NCBI GenBank assembly: GCA_947497195.1
Contig: CANMGM010000014.1
Span: 1-17,352 of the forward strand
Reading direction: 5' to 3'
Origin: Bacteroidota bacterium
GTDB taxonomy: Bacteria; Bacteroidota; Bacteroidia; M30B66
Length of the DNA: 17,352 nt
The notes below the pieces were generated by a model. The model worked only from the letters and a program-made list of their open reading frames with translations. It had not been told where the DNA came from and ran no database searches. Numbering within the stretch: the stretch's first letter is position 1; each line of letters starts with the position of its first letter. The position numbers and the translations under genes are program-made. This document shows positions 1 to 6,482 of the stretch, piece after piece.

Positions 1-1
1 T

Positions 2-106
2 AAGGGCAAGGATGCAATATCCGGGATATATGCATACAACCTGTATATACTTCAACTCGACGGTACAGTTGTAAACAAAAAAGGCACAATTACGCTCGTT
101 AAATAG
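2..106 (+). CDS. C-terminal end of a type IX secretion cargo protein (type B sorting domain), partial
   Basis: An open frame enters from the left edge and stops at TAG 104-106, leaving 34 residues. The text contains GKDAISGIYAYNLYILQLDG and ends KKGTITLVK. This matches the usual end of the gliding-motility-associated C-terminal domain (CHU_C, T9SS type B), whose last strands read roughly GKxxPSGxYxYxxxxxDGxxxxxKGxxTLxR. In such proteins this domain is the signal for export through the T9SS, and the rest of the protein is a secreted or surface-attached effector. Nothing can be said about the missing N-terminal part. The match is by eye over a short stretch, but the order of motifs and the stop right after TLVK fit well. 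A generic beta-sandwich tail of another secreted protein is the alternative. Confidence 0.72.
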   Translation, partial: KGKDAISGIYAYNLYILQLDGTVVNKKGTITLVK

Positions 107-224
107 AGCTAAAATTAGCCCTGATCTTTATACACCTTTCAGTTTCACTAATCGTTTGCTTGCGCTAGCAGGTACATGGAAATAATGCTGACATTTGTCG
201 CTGCTTTATTTACGCATTAAAAAA

Positions 225-1466
225 GTGGAAACGAAATTCGACGCGGTAATAATTGGAGGCGGTGCTGCCGGATTTATGGCGGCCATTCAAGCTGCCGAAA
301 CTGCTCCGCGCACGCGCGTTGCAATTTTAGAGAAGTCGTCGAAATTGTTAAGCAAGGTGCGCATTTCGGGCGGAGGCCGTTGTAATGTTACCAACAGCGA
401 ACGTGATCTGAAGCAGTTTTCGCGGGCTTATCCGCGGGGAGAGAAATTCATGTTTCGCCTCCTGCATCAGTTTGGTCCCGCCGATACCGTAAACTGGTTT
501 GCACAACGTGGTGTAAAGCTTGTTGCCGAGGACGATGGTCGCATGTTTCCTTCGTCTAATTCATCCGACGAAATTGTACAATGCCTCATGCACGCGGCCG
601 AAAAAGCAGGGGTTCAAATCATCACCAATAAGGGTGTAGAGTCTTTTAAACAATTGGATTTAGGCGGCTTTGAGCTATTAAGTAAGTCAGATACGTTCCA
701 AACCAAGTGCCTTATCATCGCCAGCGGTGGAAATCAAAAGTTATTCGATTACGATTGGCTGAAGTTGCATGCATTAAACATCGTAGCGCCTGTTCCAAGT
801 TTGTTCACCTTCAACATGCCCAAACATCCGATCTGCGCCTTGATGGGACTTTCGTCTGAAGCCCGCGTAAAAACCGAGGTGGCGAGAACTGAAGAAACAG
901 GCCCGGTACTGGTTACACACTGGGGCTTGAGTGGACCAGCGGTGTTGCGCTCATCGGCCCGTGCTGCGCGCGATTTGGCTGCCGTAAACTATGTGTTTAA
1001 AGTTGGTATCAATTGGCTTCCCGAATTAACGCAGGATGAAGTATACGATTGGCTGTTGAATCAGAAAGAACATGCCGGAAACAAGAAAGTAAAATCCAAA
1101 GTGTTTGATGGCATTCCGCAGCGTTTATGGGAATATCTGTTGGCACAAACAGGTTTAGAAAACGAGAGCACATGGAGTTCATGTAGCAACAAAAGCCTGC
1201 GGAATTTTGCCGAACGCATTACTTCTGAGCGATTTGATATCGAGGGAAAAACAACATTCAAGGAAGAATTCGTAACTGCCGGTGGCGTTTCGCTCAACGA
1301 AATTGATGCGCAAACCTGTATGTCTAAGAAAATTCCTGGTTTGTATTTCGCCGGCGAGGTGCTCGATTCAGACGGAATTACCGGAGGGTTCAATTTCCAA
1401 CAGGCATGGTCGAGCGGGTGGATTGCAGGAAGTGCCGCAGGAAAAGCTTTGTTTACACCTAAATAA
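225..1466 (+). CDS. BaiN/RdsA family NAD(P)/FAD-dependent oxidoreductase (HI0933-like flavoprotein)
   Basis: A 413-residue flavoprotein of the HI0933/YhiN/BaiN family. The N-terminal Rossmann FAD-binding motif GGGAAG is at residues 11-16. The family signature ISGGGRCNVTN lies at about 47-57, and the C-terminal FAD-contacting signature GLYFAGEVLDSDGITGGFNF is followed by QQAWSSGWIAG. Length and motif order are those of complete members. The physiological substrate of most members is unknown; some reduce bile-acid intermediates, so no reaction is assigned. I chose GTG 225, which gives METKFDAVIIGGG and follows an A-rich stretch. TTG 195 would add ten residues of no family character. It stands alone, 118 bases after the upstream stop and 98 bases before the transketolase start. 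It is probably cytosolic. Confidence 0.9.
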   Translation: METKFDAVIIGGGAAGFMAAIQAAETAPRTRVAILEKSSKLLSKVRISGGGRCNVTNSERDLKQFSRAYPRGEKFMFRLLHQFGPADTVNWFAQRGVKLVAEDDGRMFPSSNSSDEIVQCLMHAAEKAGVQIITNKGVESFKQLDLGGFELLSKSDTFQTKCLIIASGGNQKLFDYDWLKLHALNIVAPVPSLFTFNMPKHPICALMGLSSEARVKTEVARTEETGPVLVTHWGLSGPAVLRSSARAARDLAAVNYVFKVGINWLPELTQDEVYDWLLNQKEHAGNKKVKSKVFDGIPQRLWEYLLAQTGLENESTWSSCSNKSLRNFAERITSERFDIEGKTTFKEEFVTAGGVSLNEIDAQTCMSKKIPGLYFAGEVLDSDGITGGFNFQQAWSSGWIAGSAAGKALFTPK

Positions 1467-1528
1467 GTTATGCGATTGCGCGAAATTGACATCCGTTAAC
1501 AACTTCGGGAAAATCTGTTTTGCATTGC

Positions 1529-1560
1529 CTTGACCAGTCCAATTGCTGCTTGTACATTCG
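1529..1560 (+). promoter_or_regulatory. candidate Bacteroidota sigma-A promoter for the transketolase operon
   Basis: CTTG at 1529-1532 (-33 type element) is followed after 20 bases by TACATTCG at 1553-1560. That differs at one position from the Bacteroidota -7 consensus TAnnTTTG. The G of the box lies only 5 bases before ATG 1565, so a transcript from here would be nearly leaderless. The call rests on motif and spacing only. Confidence 0.4.
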
Positions 1561-1564
1561 CGGC

Positions 1565-2410
1565 ATGGCTTCTATTCATGATTTGCAGCGCATTGCTACC
1601 CAGGTGCGCCGCGATATATTGCGTCAGGTTCATGCTGTTAATTCAGGGCATCCGGGCGGTTCACTGGGATGTACCGAATTTCTTACTGCACTTTATTTTC
1701 ATCAGATGCGATTTAGTGCCGCGCCTTTTGAAATGGATGGCGTAAACCAGGATGTTTTCTTTCTTTCGAACGGACATATCTCGCCGGTTTTTTATAGCGT
1801 GCTGGCGCGATCGGGGCATTTCCCGATTGCTGAACTTGCTACTTTTCGTAAAATAAACACACGCCTGCAGGGTCACCCAACCACCCACGAAGGATTGCCC
1901 GGTGTACGTATTGCTTCCGGCTCGCTTGGTCAGGGCTTATCGGTTGCCCTTGGTGCGGCGCTTAGCAAGAAATTAAATAATGATACGCATCTTGTTTATA
2001 GTTTGCACGGCGATGGTGAATTGCAGGAAGGACAAATCTGGGAAGCTGCGATGTATGCGGCGGCGAATAAAGTCGACAACATTATTTCCACGGTCGATGT
2101 CAACGGGCAGCAAATCGATGGAAGTACCGAAAAAGTATTGAGCCTCGGAAATCTTCGCGCCAAGTTCGAAGCTTTTGGCTGGATGGTGTTCGAGATGAAT
2201 GGCAATGCGATGGAAGAAGTCATAGCCGGACTCGAAAATGCGGCAGCACATACCGGAAAAGGGAAACCAATCGTTATCCTCATGAAAACCGAAATGGGCA
2301 TGGGTGTCGATTTTATGATGGGAACACACAAATGGCATGGTGTTGCGCCCAACGATGAACAATTGAGCAAAGCTTTGGCACAATTGCCCGAAACAATCGG
2401 CGATTATTAG
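1565..2410 (+). CDS. transketolase, N-terminal (thiamine diphosphate-binding) subunit
   Basis: A 281-residue protein equal to the N-terminal third of full transketolase (EC 2.2.1.1). It should bind the diphosphate and Mg end of thiamine diphosphate in a two-subunit enzyme of the non-oxidative pentose phosphate pathway. Landmarks are SGHPGG at 27-32, the active-site His motif SNGHISP at 68-74, LQGHP at 101-105, and the thiamine-binding motif opening HGDGELQEGQIWEAA at 148-162 and closing with VDVNGQQIDG at 177-186. I chose ATG 1565 because the family starts close to the first helix (HDLQRIATQVRRDIL). The upstream in-frame extension is cysteine-rich and unlike the family. The stop at 2410 is 12 bases before a VWA gene, and the matching C-terminal subunit follows only at 3822. 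Split transketolases are common in bacteria and archaea, usually with adjacent halves. Confidence 0.93.
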   Translation: MASIHDLQRIATQVRRDILRQVHAVNSGHPGGSLGCTEFLTALYFHQMRFSAAPFEMDGVNQDVFFLSNGHISPVFYSVLARSGHFPIAELATFRKINTRLQGHPTTHEGLPGVRIASGSLGQGLSVALGAALSKKLNNDTHLVYSLHGDGELQEGQIWEAAMYAAANKVDNIISTVDVNGQQIDGSTEKVLSLGNLRAKFEAFGWMVFEMNGNAMEEVIAGLENAAAHTGKGKPIVILMKTEMGMGVDFMMGTHKWHGVAPNDEQLSKALAQLPETIGDY

Positions 2411-2422
2411 AAAACGAAACAC

Positions 2423-3820
2423 GTGAATAGGAACAAAGCAGGAGGTAGGATTGAATTCCGGATATGTATATTTATCCTGGTTTTGGTTGGACTATCGGTT
2501 GCAGCATATTCCCAAATTGCTCCTGCTCAAAACACACGTATCCTCATCATTTTCGATTGTTCCAATTCGATGTACGGGCTGTGGGAATCGGATTCGAAAT
2601 ACGAGATTGCACGTCGGCTTGTAAGCAAGATGGTCGACAGCCTCGAACGGCAGAATAATGTTCAGTTGGCCTTGCGCTGTTACGGGCATCAAAAAAAATA
2701 TCCACCTCAGGATTGCGACGATACCAAACTCGAAGTACCCTTCTCAAAAGGCAATGCCTGGCTCATCAAATCGAAGCTCGAGAAGCTGAAGCCCAACGGA
2801 ACAACGCCCATTGCGATGACACTCGAGGCCTGTGCAGCCGATTTTCCAGATAAAAATGCACGCAATGTGGTCTTGCTAATTACCGACGGAAAAGAAGAAT
2901 GCGGCGGCGATCCTTGTGCAATTTCTGCTGCATTGCAGAGCAAAGGCATTACGCTTAGACCGTTTATAGTTGGTGTTGGTCAACTCGATCCGGCCATCAA
3001 GGAATCGTTCAATTGTATTGGCAACTACTACGATGCATCCACCGAAAGTTCATTCAATCAGGTGCTAAACATCATCGTTACCCAGGTACTAAATGCCACA
3101 ACAGCGCAGGTAAATCTGCTCGATAAAAACGGGAAGCCAAGCGAGACCGATGTGGCCATGACCTTTTACGATCAGACGAGTGGAAAACAGAAGTACAATT
3201 ATATTCACACCATGAATAATCGGGGTGTGCCTGATACCTTGCGTCCCGATCCGGCAACGACCTATCATTTGGTGGTTCACACGCTTCCGAAAGTCGAGAA
3301 GAAAGACATCAAGCTAACACCCGGAAAGCACAATACCATCGCCCTCGACGCTCCGCAGGGATTACTAAAAGTGCAAGCCGGAAACGGAAGTTTTCACCGC
3401 GATATTAAATGCATTATCCGCCAGGCAAAATCGACGCAAACCCTCGACGTGATGGAAACCCGCGAACAGCGCAAACTCATCACCGGAAAGTACGACCTCG
3501 AAATTCTCACCCTGCCACGCACCTACGTTTCGGGTGTAGAAATTAGTCAGAGCCACACCACAACGGTTAGCATCGACGAACCGGGAATGGTCAACTTTCA
3601 GCTTTCGACACCCGGAATCACCAGTATTTTGAAGGAAGACAAAGGCATGACCGAGTGGGTATGCAATCTTTCCGACAATCAATTGCAGGAAACCGTTAAG
3701 CTTCAACCCGGCAGCTATAAAGCGGTATTCCGGGCCAAAGGCGTTAAAGAAACCTTATTCAGCAGTCAAACCGCGTTTCAGGTGCAAGCCGGAACCTCAC
3801 AAAAAGTCATCATCCGTTAA
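2423..3820 (+). CDS. secreted von Willebrand factor A domain protein with C-terminal beta repeats
   Basis: A 465-residue protein starting at GTG 2423. A basic N-terminus and hydrophobic stretch (about 12-29) ending AAYSQ look like a Sec signal peptide. A VWA domain follows, about 38-225. Its MIDAS metal site is intact: DCSNS at 45-49, Thr128 in GTTP, and Asp155 in ITDG. Several cysteines (86, 98, 136, 160, 165, 198) could form disulfides, which fits export. Residues 228-465 appear to be three degenerate beta-sandwich units of about 75-80 residues, each ending in a PG-turn followed by a VxI or VxL strand. VWA domains bind protein partners or ligands through Mg; the partner here is unknown. The gene sits between the two transketolase halves, 12 bases after the first and 1 base before the second, so co-translation is likely. 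No membrane anchor or T9SS sorting domain is evident. Confidence 0.85.
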   Translation: MNRNKAGGRIEFRICIFILVLVGLSVAAYSQIAPAQNTRILIIFDCSNSMYGLWESDSKYEIARRLVSKMVDSLERQNNVQLALRCYGHQKKYPPQDCDDTKLEVPFSKGNAWLIKSKLEKLKPNGTTPIAMTLEACAADFPDKNARNVVLLITDGKEECGGDPCAISAALQSKGITLRPFIVGVGQLDPAIKESFNCIGNYYDASTESSFNQVLNIIVTQVLNATTAQVNLLDKNGKPSETDVAMTFYDQTSGKQKYNYIHTMNNRGVPDTLRPDPATTYHLVVHTLPKVEKKDIKLTPGKHNTIALDAPQGLLKVQAGNGSFHRDIKCIIRQAKSTQTLDVMETREQRKLITGKYDLEILTLPRTYVSGVEISQSHTTTVSIDEPGMVNFQLSTPGITSILKEDKGMTEWVCNLSDNQLQETVKLQPGSYKAVFRAKGVKETLFSSQTAFQVQAGTSQKVIIR

Positions 3821-3821
3821 C

Positions 3822-4778
3822 ATGGCCATACAATTTACATTCACCGATCAGAACGACACGCGCTCAGGATTTGGCGCAGGATTACTCGAACTTGGAAAAT
3901 CCAATCCCAACGTGGTAGCCCTTTGCGCCGACCTTACCGGCTCCTTGAAAATGGACGCATTCGAAGCTGCATTTCCGGAACGCTTCTTCCAGACCGGCAT
4001 TGCCGAGGCCAATATGATTGGTTTGGCTGCGGGAATGACTATCGGCGGGAAAATTCCGTTTACCGGAACCTTTGCCAATTTTTCGACCGGACGAGTGTAC
4101 GACCAGATTCGTCAAAGTGTGGCTTACAGCGACAAGAACGTAAAAATCTGCGCGTCGCATGCCGGCTTAACCTTGGGCGAAGATGGCGCCACACATCAGA
4201 TTCTGGAGGATATTGGTTTGATGAAGATGTTGCCTAATATGGTCGTGATTAATCCATGCGACTACAACCAAACCAAGGCCGCAACCATAGCCATTGCTAA
4301 GCATCACGGTCCGGTTTATTTACGTTTTGGTAGGCCGAAAGTGCCGAATTTTACGCCTGCCGACCAAGCTTTCGAGATTGGAAAAGCGGTTAAGTTAAAG
4401 GATGGAAAAGACGTGAGCATCTTCGCTACAGGCCATCTGGTGTGGAAAGCATTGAAAGCAGCCGAACAATTGCACGAGATGGGAATCGATGCCGAAATAA
4501 TAAATATTCATACCATTAAACCTCTCGATGAAGCGGCAGTCCTTGCCTCGGTTGCCAAAACTGGATGTGTTGTAACAGCTGAAGAACACCAACGAAATGG
4601 TGGCCTCGGCGATAGTATTGCACAGCTTCTTGCCCGAACAACACCACGACCCATGGAATTTGTCGCTGTAAACGACAGTTTCGGTGAGAGCGGAACACCC
4701 GAGGAGTTGCTGGTGAAATACAAGCTCGATACGCCCGATATTGTGCAGGCTGCAAAAGCAGTGCTGGCAAGGCGTTAG
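3822..4778 (+). CDS. transketolase, C-terminal subunit
   Basis: A 318-residue protein covering the pyrimidine-binding and C-terminal domains of transketolase; it completes the enzyme begun at 1565. The catalytic Glu that activates thiamine diphosphate is Glu62 in FQTGIAEANM. Other family blocks are ALCADLTGS at 33-41, FANFSTGRVYDQIRQSVAYS at about 84-103, CASHAGLTLGEDGATHQ at 110-126, PVYLRFGRPKVP at 164-175, and the C-terminal domain block VVTAEEHQRNGGLGDSIAQL at 250-269. ATG 3822 lies one base after the VWA stop, so translation is probably coupled. Length is normal for stand-alone C-terminal subunits. A 1-deoxyxylulose-phosphate synthase or a 2-oxoacid dehydrogenase beta subunit is less likely, because the neighbouring half is a clear transketolase N-terminus. 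Confidence 0.92.
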   Translation: MAIQFTFTDQNDTRSGFGAGLLELGKSNPNVVALCADLTGSLKMDAFEAAFPERFFQTGIAEANMIGLAAGMTIGGKIPFTGTFANFSTGRVYDQIRQSVAYSDKNVKICASHAGLTLGEDGATHQILEDIGLMKMLPNMVVINPCDYNQTKAATIAIAKHHGPVYLRFGRPKVPNFTPADQAFEIGKAVKLKDGKDVSIFATGHLVWKALKAAEQLHEMGIDAEIINIHTIKPLDEAAVLASVAKTGCVVTAEEHQRNGGLGDSIAQLLARTTPRPMEFVAVNDSFGESGTPEELLVKYKLDTPDIVQAAKAVLARR

Positions 4779-4808
4779 AAGCACATCGGCTTGGCTGAAC
4801 ATACATGC

Positions 4809-5357
4809 ATGCAGGAATTCAGCGACAGGGAAATATTGGATTTGTTTTCGAAAGAAGACACGCGGAATTACGCATTCAACATGCTGGTTCGGCAATACCA
4901 GCAGCGCTTATACTGGCATATTCGCAAGATGGTCATCGTTCACGACGATGCCGACGATTTACTGCAAAATGTGTTCATCAAAGCCTACAAAGGATTGTTG
5001 GCATTTCGCGAAGATTCAAAGATTTACACCTGGCTGTATAAGATTGCCACGAATGAATGCATTACGTTTTTAAACAATAAGAAGAAGCGCTTTTTTCTGC
5101 CCATTGTTGATGTAGAATCTCAATTGAGTAATCATCTCGAAAACGATCCGCACCTTAGCAGCGACCGCATTCAGATGAAACTGCAACAAGCCATTTTAAC
5201 CTTACCGGAGAAACAACGGTTGGTATTTAACATGAAATATTTCGATGAGATGAAATACGAAGAAATGTCTGAAATTCTAGGCACTTCAGTTGGAGCTCTG
5301 AAAGCATCGTATCACCATGCCGTGAAAAAAATAGAAGAATTTATAAAAGGGAATTAA
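4809..5357 (+). CDS. ECF-type RNA polymerase sigma factor
   Basis: A 182-residue sigma-70 family protein with the two-domain ECF layout. Region 2 spans about 25-92, with the core-binding segment DDADDLLQNVFIKAYKG at 46-62 and the -10-reading segment TWLYKIATNECITFLNNKKK at 74-93. Region 4 spans about 122-178, with LPEKQRLVFNMKYFDEMKYE and the helix-turn-helix EEMSEILGTSVGALKASYHH. Both the acidic region 2.2 and the region 4 helix-turn-helix are present, so it should be functional. I chose ATG 4809 (MQEFSDREIL); TTG 4791 would add six residues. The gene begins 30 bases after the transketolase stop with no terminator in between. It is followed by a membrane protein and a periplasmic protein that look like its regulators. 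Confidence 0.92.
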   Translation: MQEFSDREILDLFSKEDTRNYAFNMLVRQYQQRLYWHIRKMVIVHDDADDLLQNVFIKAYKGLLAFREDSKIYTWLYKIATNECITFLNNKKKRFFLPIVDVESQLSNHLENDPHLSSDRIQMKLQQAILTLPEKQRLVFNMKYFDEMKYEEMSEILGTSVGALKASYHHAVKKIEEFIKGN

Positions 5358-5390
5358 ACCAAATGCGTAAAACCAACTCAAGGCAAAGCC

Positions 5391-5837
5391 ATGAACGAAG
5401 ATCAATTTAAATTACCGGAACATGCTGAAGGAATGCAGCCATTTGCCTCTCCCGAAGGTTATTTCGATTCCTTCCCGAACCGAATGGCTTATCGGGTGCA
5501 AGCCAAACAACAGAAAACTCAAATTTTTGCATTTGATGTCCTTTTTCGGCCAATGGCCATAACAACTATTATCTTGTTTGTGTTTGGAACAGCTATACTT
5601 ACGTTTCAAGGTTCAGAAACTGAGCATTCCGAAAACAATGCTTCCGGCGAAACCCTGTTGAGTTATGTGGAGCAGGAAGGTATTTTGGATGAACTTAGCG
5701 AGGATGAATTGGTTGAACACTTGCTCGATGAAAATGTTACTTCTGCTGAAAATGATGAAGACTCGCTGACGATAGAGATTGCAGAAGAACTGATAAACGA
5801 CGACTTTATAGATTTTGAAACATACGATGAACTTTAA
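5391..5837 (+). CDS. single-pass membrane protein, putative anti-sigma factor of the ECF operon
   Basis: A 148-residue protein. An N-terminal part with the motif FASPEGYFDSFPNRM (18-32) is probably cytoplasmic. One membrane segment lies at about 54-72. The rest, about 73-148, is strongly acidic and ends in Leu/Asp/Glu-rich segments (ILDELSEDELVEHLLDENV, EELINDDFIDFETYDEL) that look like two degenerate copies of a short helical repeat. The PEGYF motif followed by a membrane helix is typical of small proteins encoded after ECF sigma factors in Bacteroidota. There is no zinc-binding HxxxCxxC motif and no cysteine at all, so it is not a classical ZAS anti-sigma factor. Its role is inferred from position (33 bases after the sigma gene) and topology. 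Antagonising the sigma factor through the N-terminal part is the simplest model. Confidence 0.7.
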   Translation: MNEDQFKLPEHAEGMQPFASPEGYFDSFPNRMAYRVQAKQQKTQIFAFDVLFRPMAITTIILFVFGTAILTFQGSETEHSENNASGETLLSYVEQEGILDELSEDELVEHLLDENVTSAENDEDSLTIEIAEELINDDFIDFETYDEL

Positions 5838-5847
5838 TCATAGCGCC

Positions 5848-6342
5848 ATGAAAAATTCAATTATTACAGCAATGCTGGGATTTATTCTGATTTGCCCAGC
5901 ATTTGCACAACCCGGAAAGGGTGGTGGAAGAGGAAAAGACCGCGGTGCCATTCGCGAACGCATTAAATCCGAACGGATTGCATTTATAACCGATCGCTTG
6001 TCGCTTACTTCTGAGGAAGCCCAGCGTTTTTGGCCGGTTTACAACGATCTACACGAGCAAATGGAAACAATCAAGAAGGAACAACGCACAAGCCGCAAAT
6101 CATTAGACGATAAATTGGCTATAATGCCCGACAAGGATGTTGAAAAAGCCATGAGCGACGATCTCAATCGCCAACAGCAATTGCTCGATCTGCATCGGAA
6201 AGGCATGACAGAGCTTTCTAAAATAATTCCTCCCAAGAAAGTCGCCATGTTGCTAAAAGCCGAACGCGATTTTAAAATGGAATTGCTCCGAAAAATGAAG
6301 GACCGCGGGATGCCTCCTCCACCGCCGGAAGAAGAAGATTAA
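5848..6342 (+). CDS. periplasmic Spy/CpxP-like sensor protein of the ECF operon
   Basis: A 164-residue exported protein. Residues 1-20 form a clean signal peptide ending PAFA before QPGKGGG. A Gly/Arg/Lys-rich linker (21-40) follows, then an almost wholly helical domain with the motif LTSEEAQRFWPVYNDLHEQ (53-71). That resembles the LTxxQ motif of Spy/CpxP-type periplasmic proteins. The C-terminus has a run of five prolines and then acidic residues. I chose ATG 5848 because it starts directly at the signal peptide; ATG 5827 would overlap the upstream stop and add seven polar residues. The gene lies 10 bases after the anti-sigma candidate. By analogy with CpxP it may sense envelope or metal stress and feed back on the sigma system. 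Spy-like chaperone activity is also possible. It ends the transcript, before the terminator at 6367-6405. Confidence 0.8.
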   Translation: MKNSIITAMLGFILICPAFAQPGKGGGRGKDRGAIRERIKSERIAFITDRLSLTSEEAQRFWPVYNDLHEQMETIKKEQRTSRKSLDDKLAIMPDKDVEKAMSDDLNRQQQLLDLHRKGMTELSKIIPPKKVAMLLKAERDFKMELLRKMKDRGMPPPPPEEED

Positions 6343-6366
6343 CAAAAGGTTTTTAAAGTGTATTGT

Positions 6367-6405
6367 AAATCGCTTCAGCTTTCGGGTTGAAGCGATTTTT
6401 CTTTT
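6367..6405 (+). terminator. rho-independent terminator of the ECF sigma operon
   Basis: AAATCGCTTCA (6367-6377) pairs perfectly with TGAAGCGATTT (6388-6398). One G-T and one C-G pair extend the stem inward to about 13 pairs around a six-base loop. A T-rich tail (TTTTTCTTTT) follows. It lies 25 bases after the Spy-like gene stop and separates it from the dehydrogenase gene. Confidence 0.9.
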
Positions 6406-6454
6406 CATCATAAAAGCAGAATCGTTCACAATATCTTCAATGCGCCATTTACGC

Positions 6455-6462
6455 TACCTTTG
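6455..6462 (+). promoter_or_regulatory. candidate -7 box for the 3-hydroxyacyl-CoA dehydrogenase operon
   Basis: TACCTTTG matches the Bacteroidota -7 consensus TAnnTTTG exactly. It lies 20 bases before ATG 6483, which would give a leader of roughly 14 bases. A clear -33 TTG at the usual spacing is not seen. Confidence 0.5.
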
Positions 6463-6482
6463 ATGCCCTAATCAATTCATCT

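Noticed and set aside
108..119. Palindrome GCTAAAATTAGC after the first stop, as a terminator
   Set aside because: The stem would be only four to five A/T-rich pairs with almost no loop, and no T tract follows.
190..197. GACATTTG as a -7 box for the BaiN-like gene
   Set aside because: It resembles TAnnTTTG, but the nearest TTG or TTTG elements lie 27 and 31 bases upstream, outside the usual 19-21 spacing.
4395..4895. Long open frame on the minus strand over the transketolase C-subunit and sigma start
   Set aside because: It lies opposite two clear genes, its translation has no recognisable motif, and its composition is that of a complementary-strand shadow.
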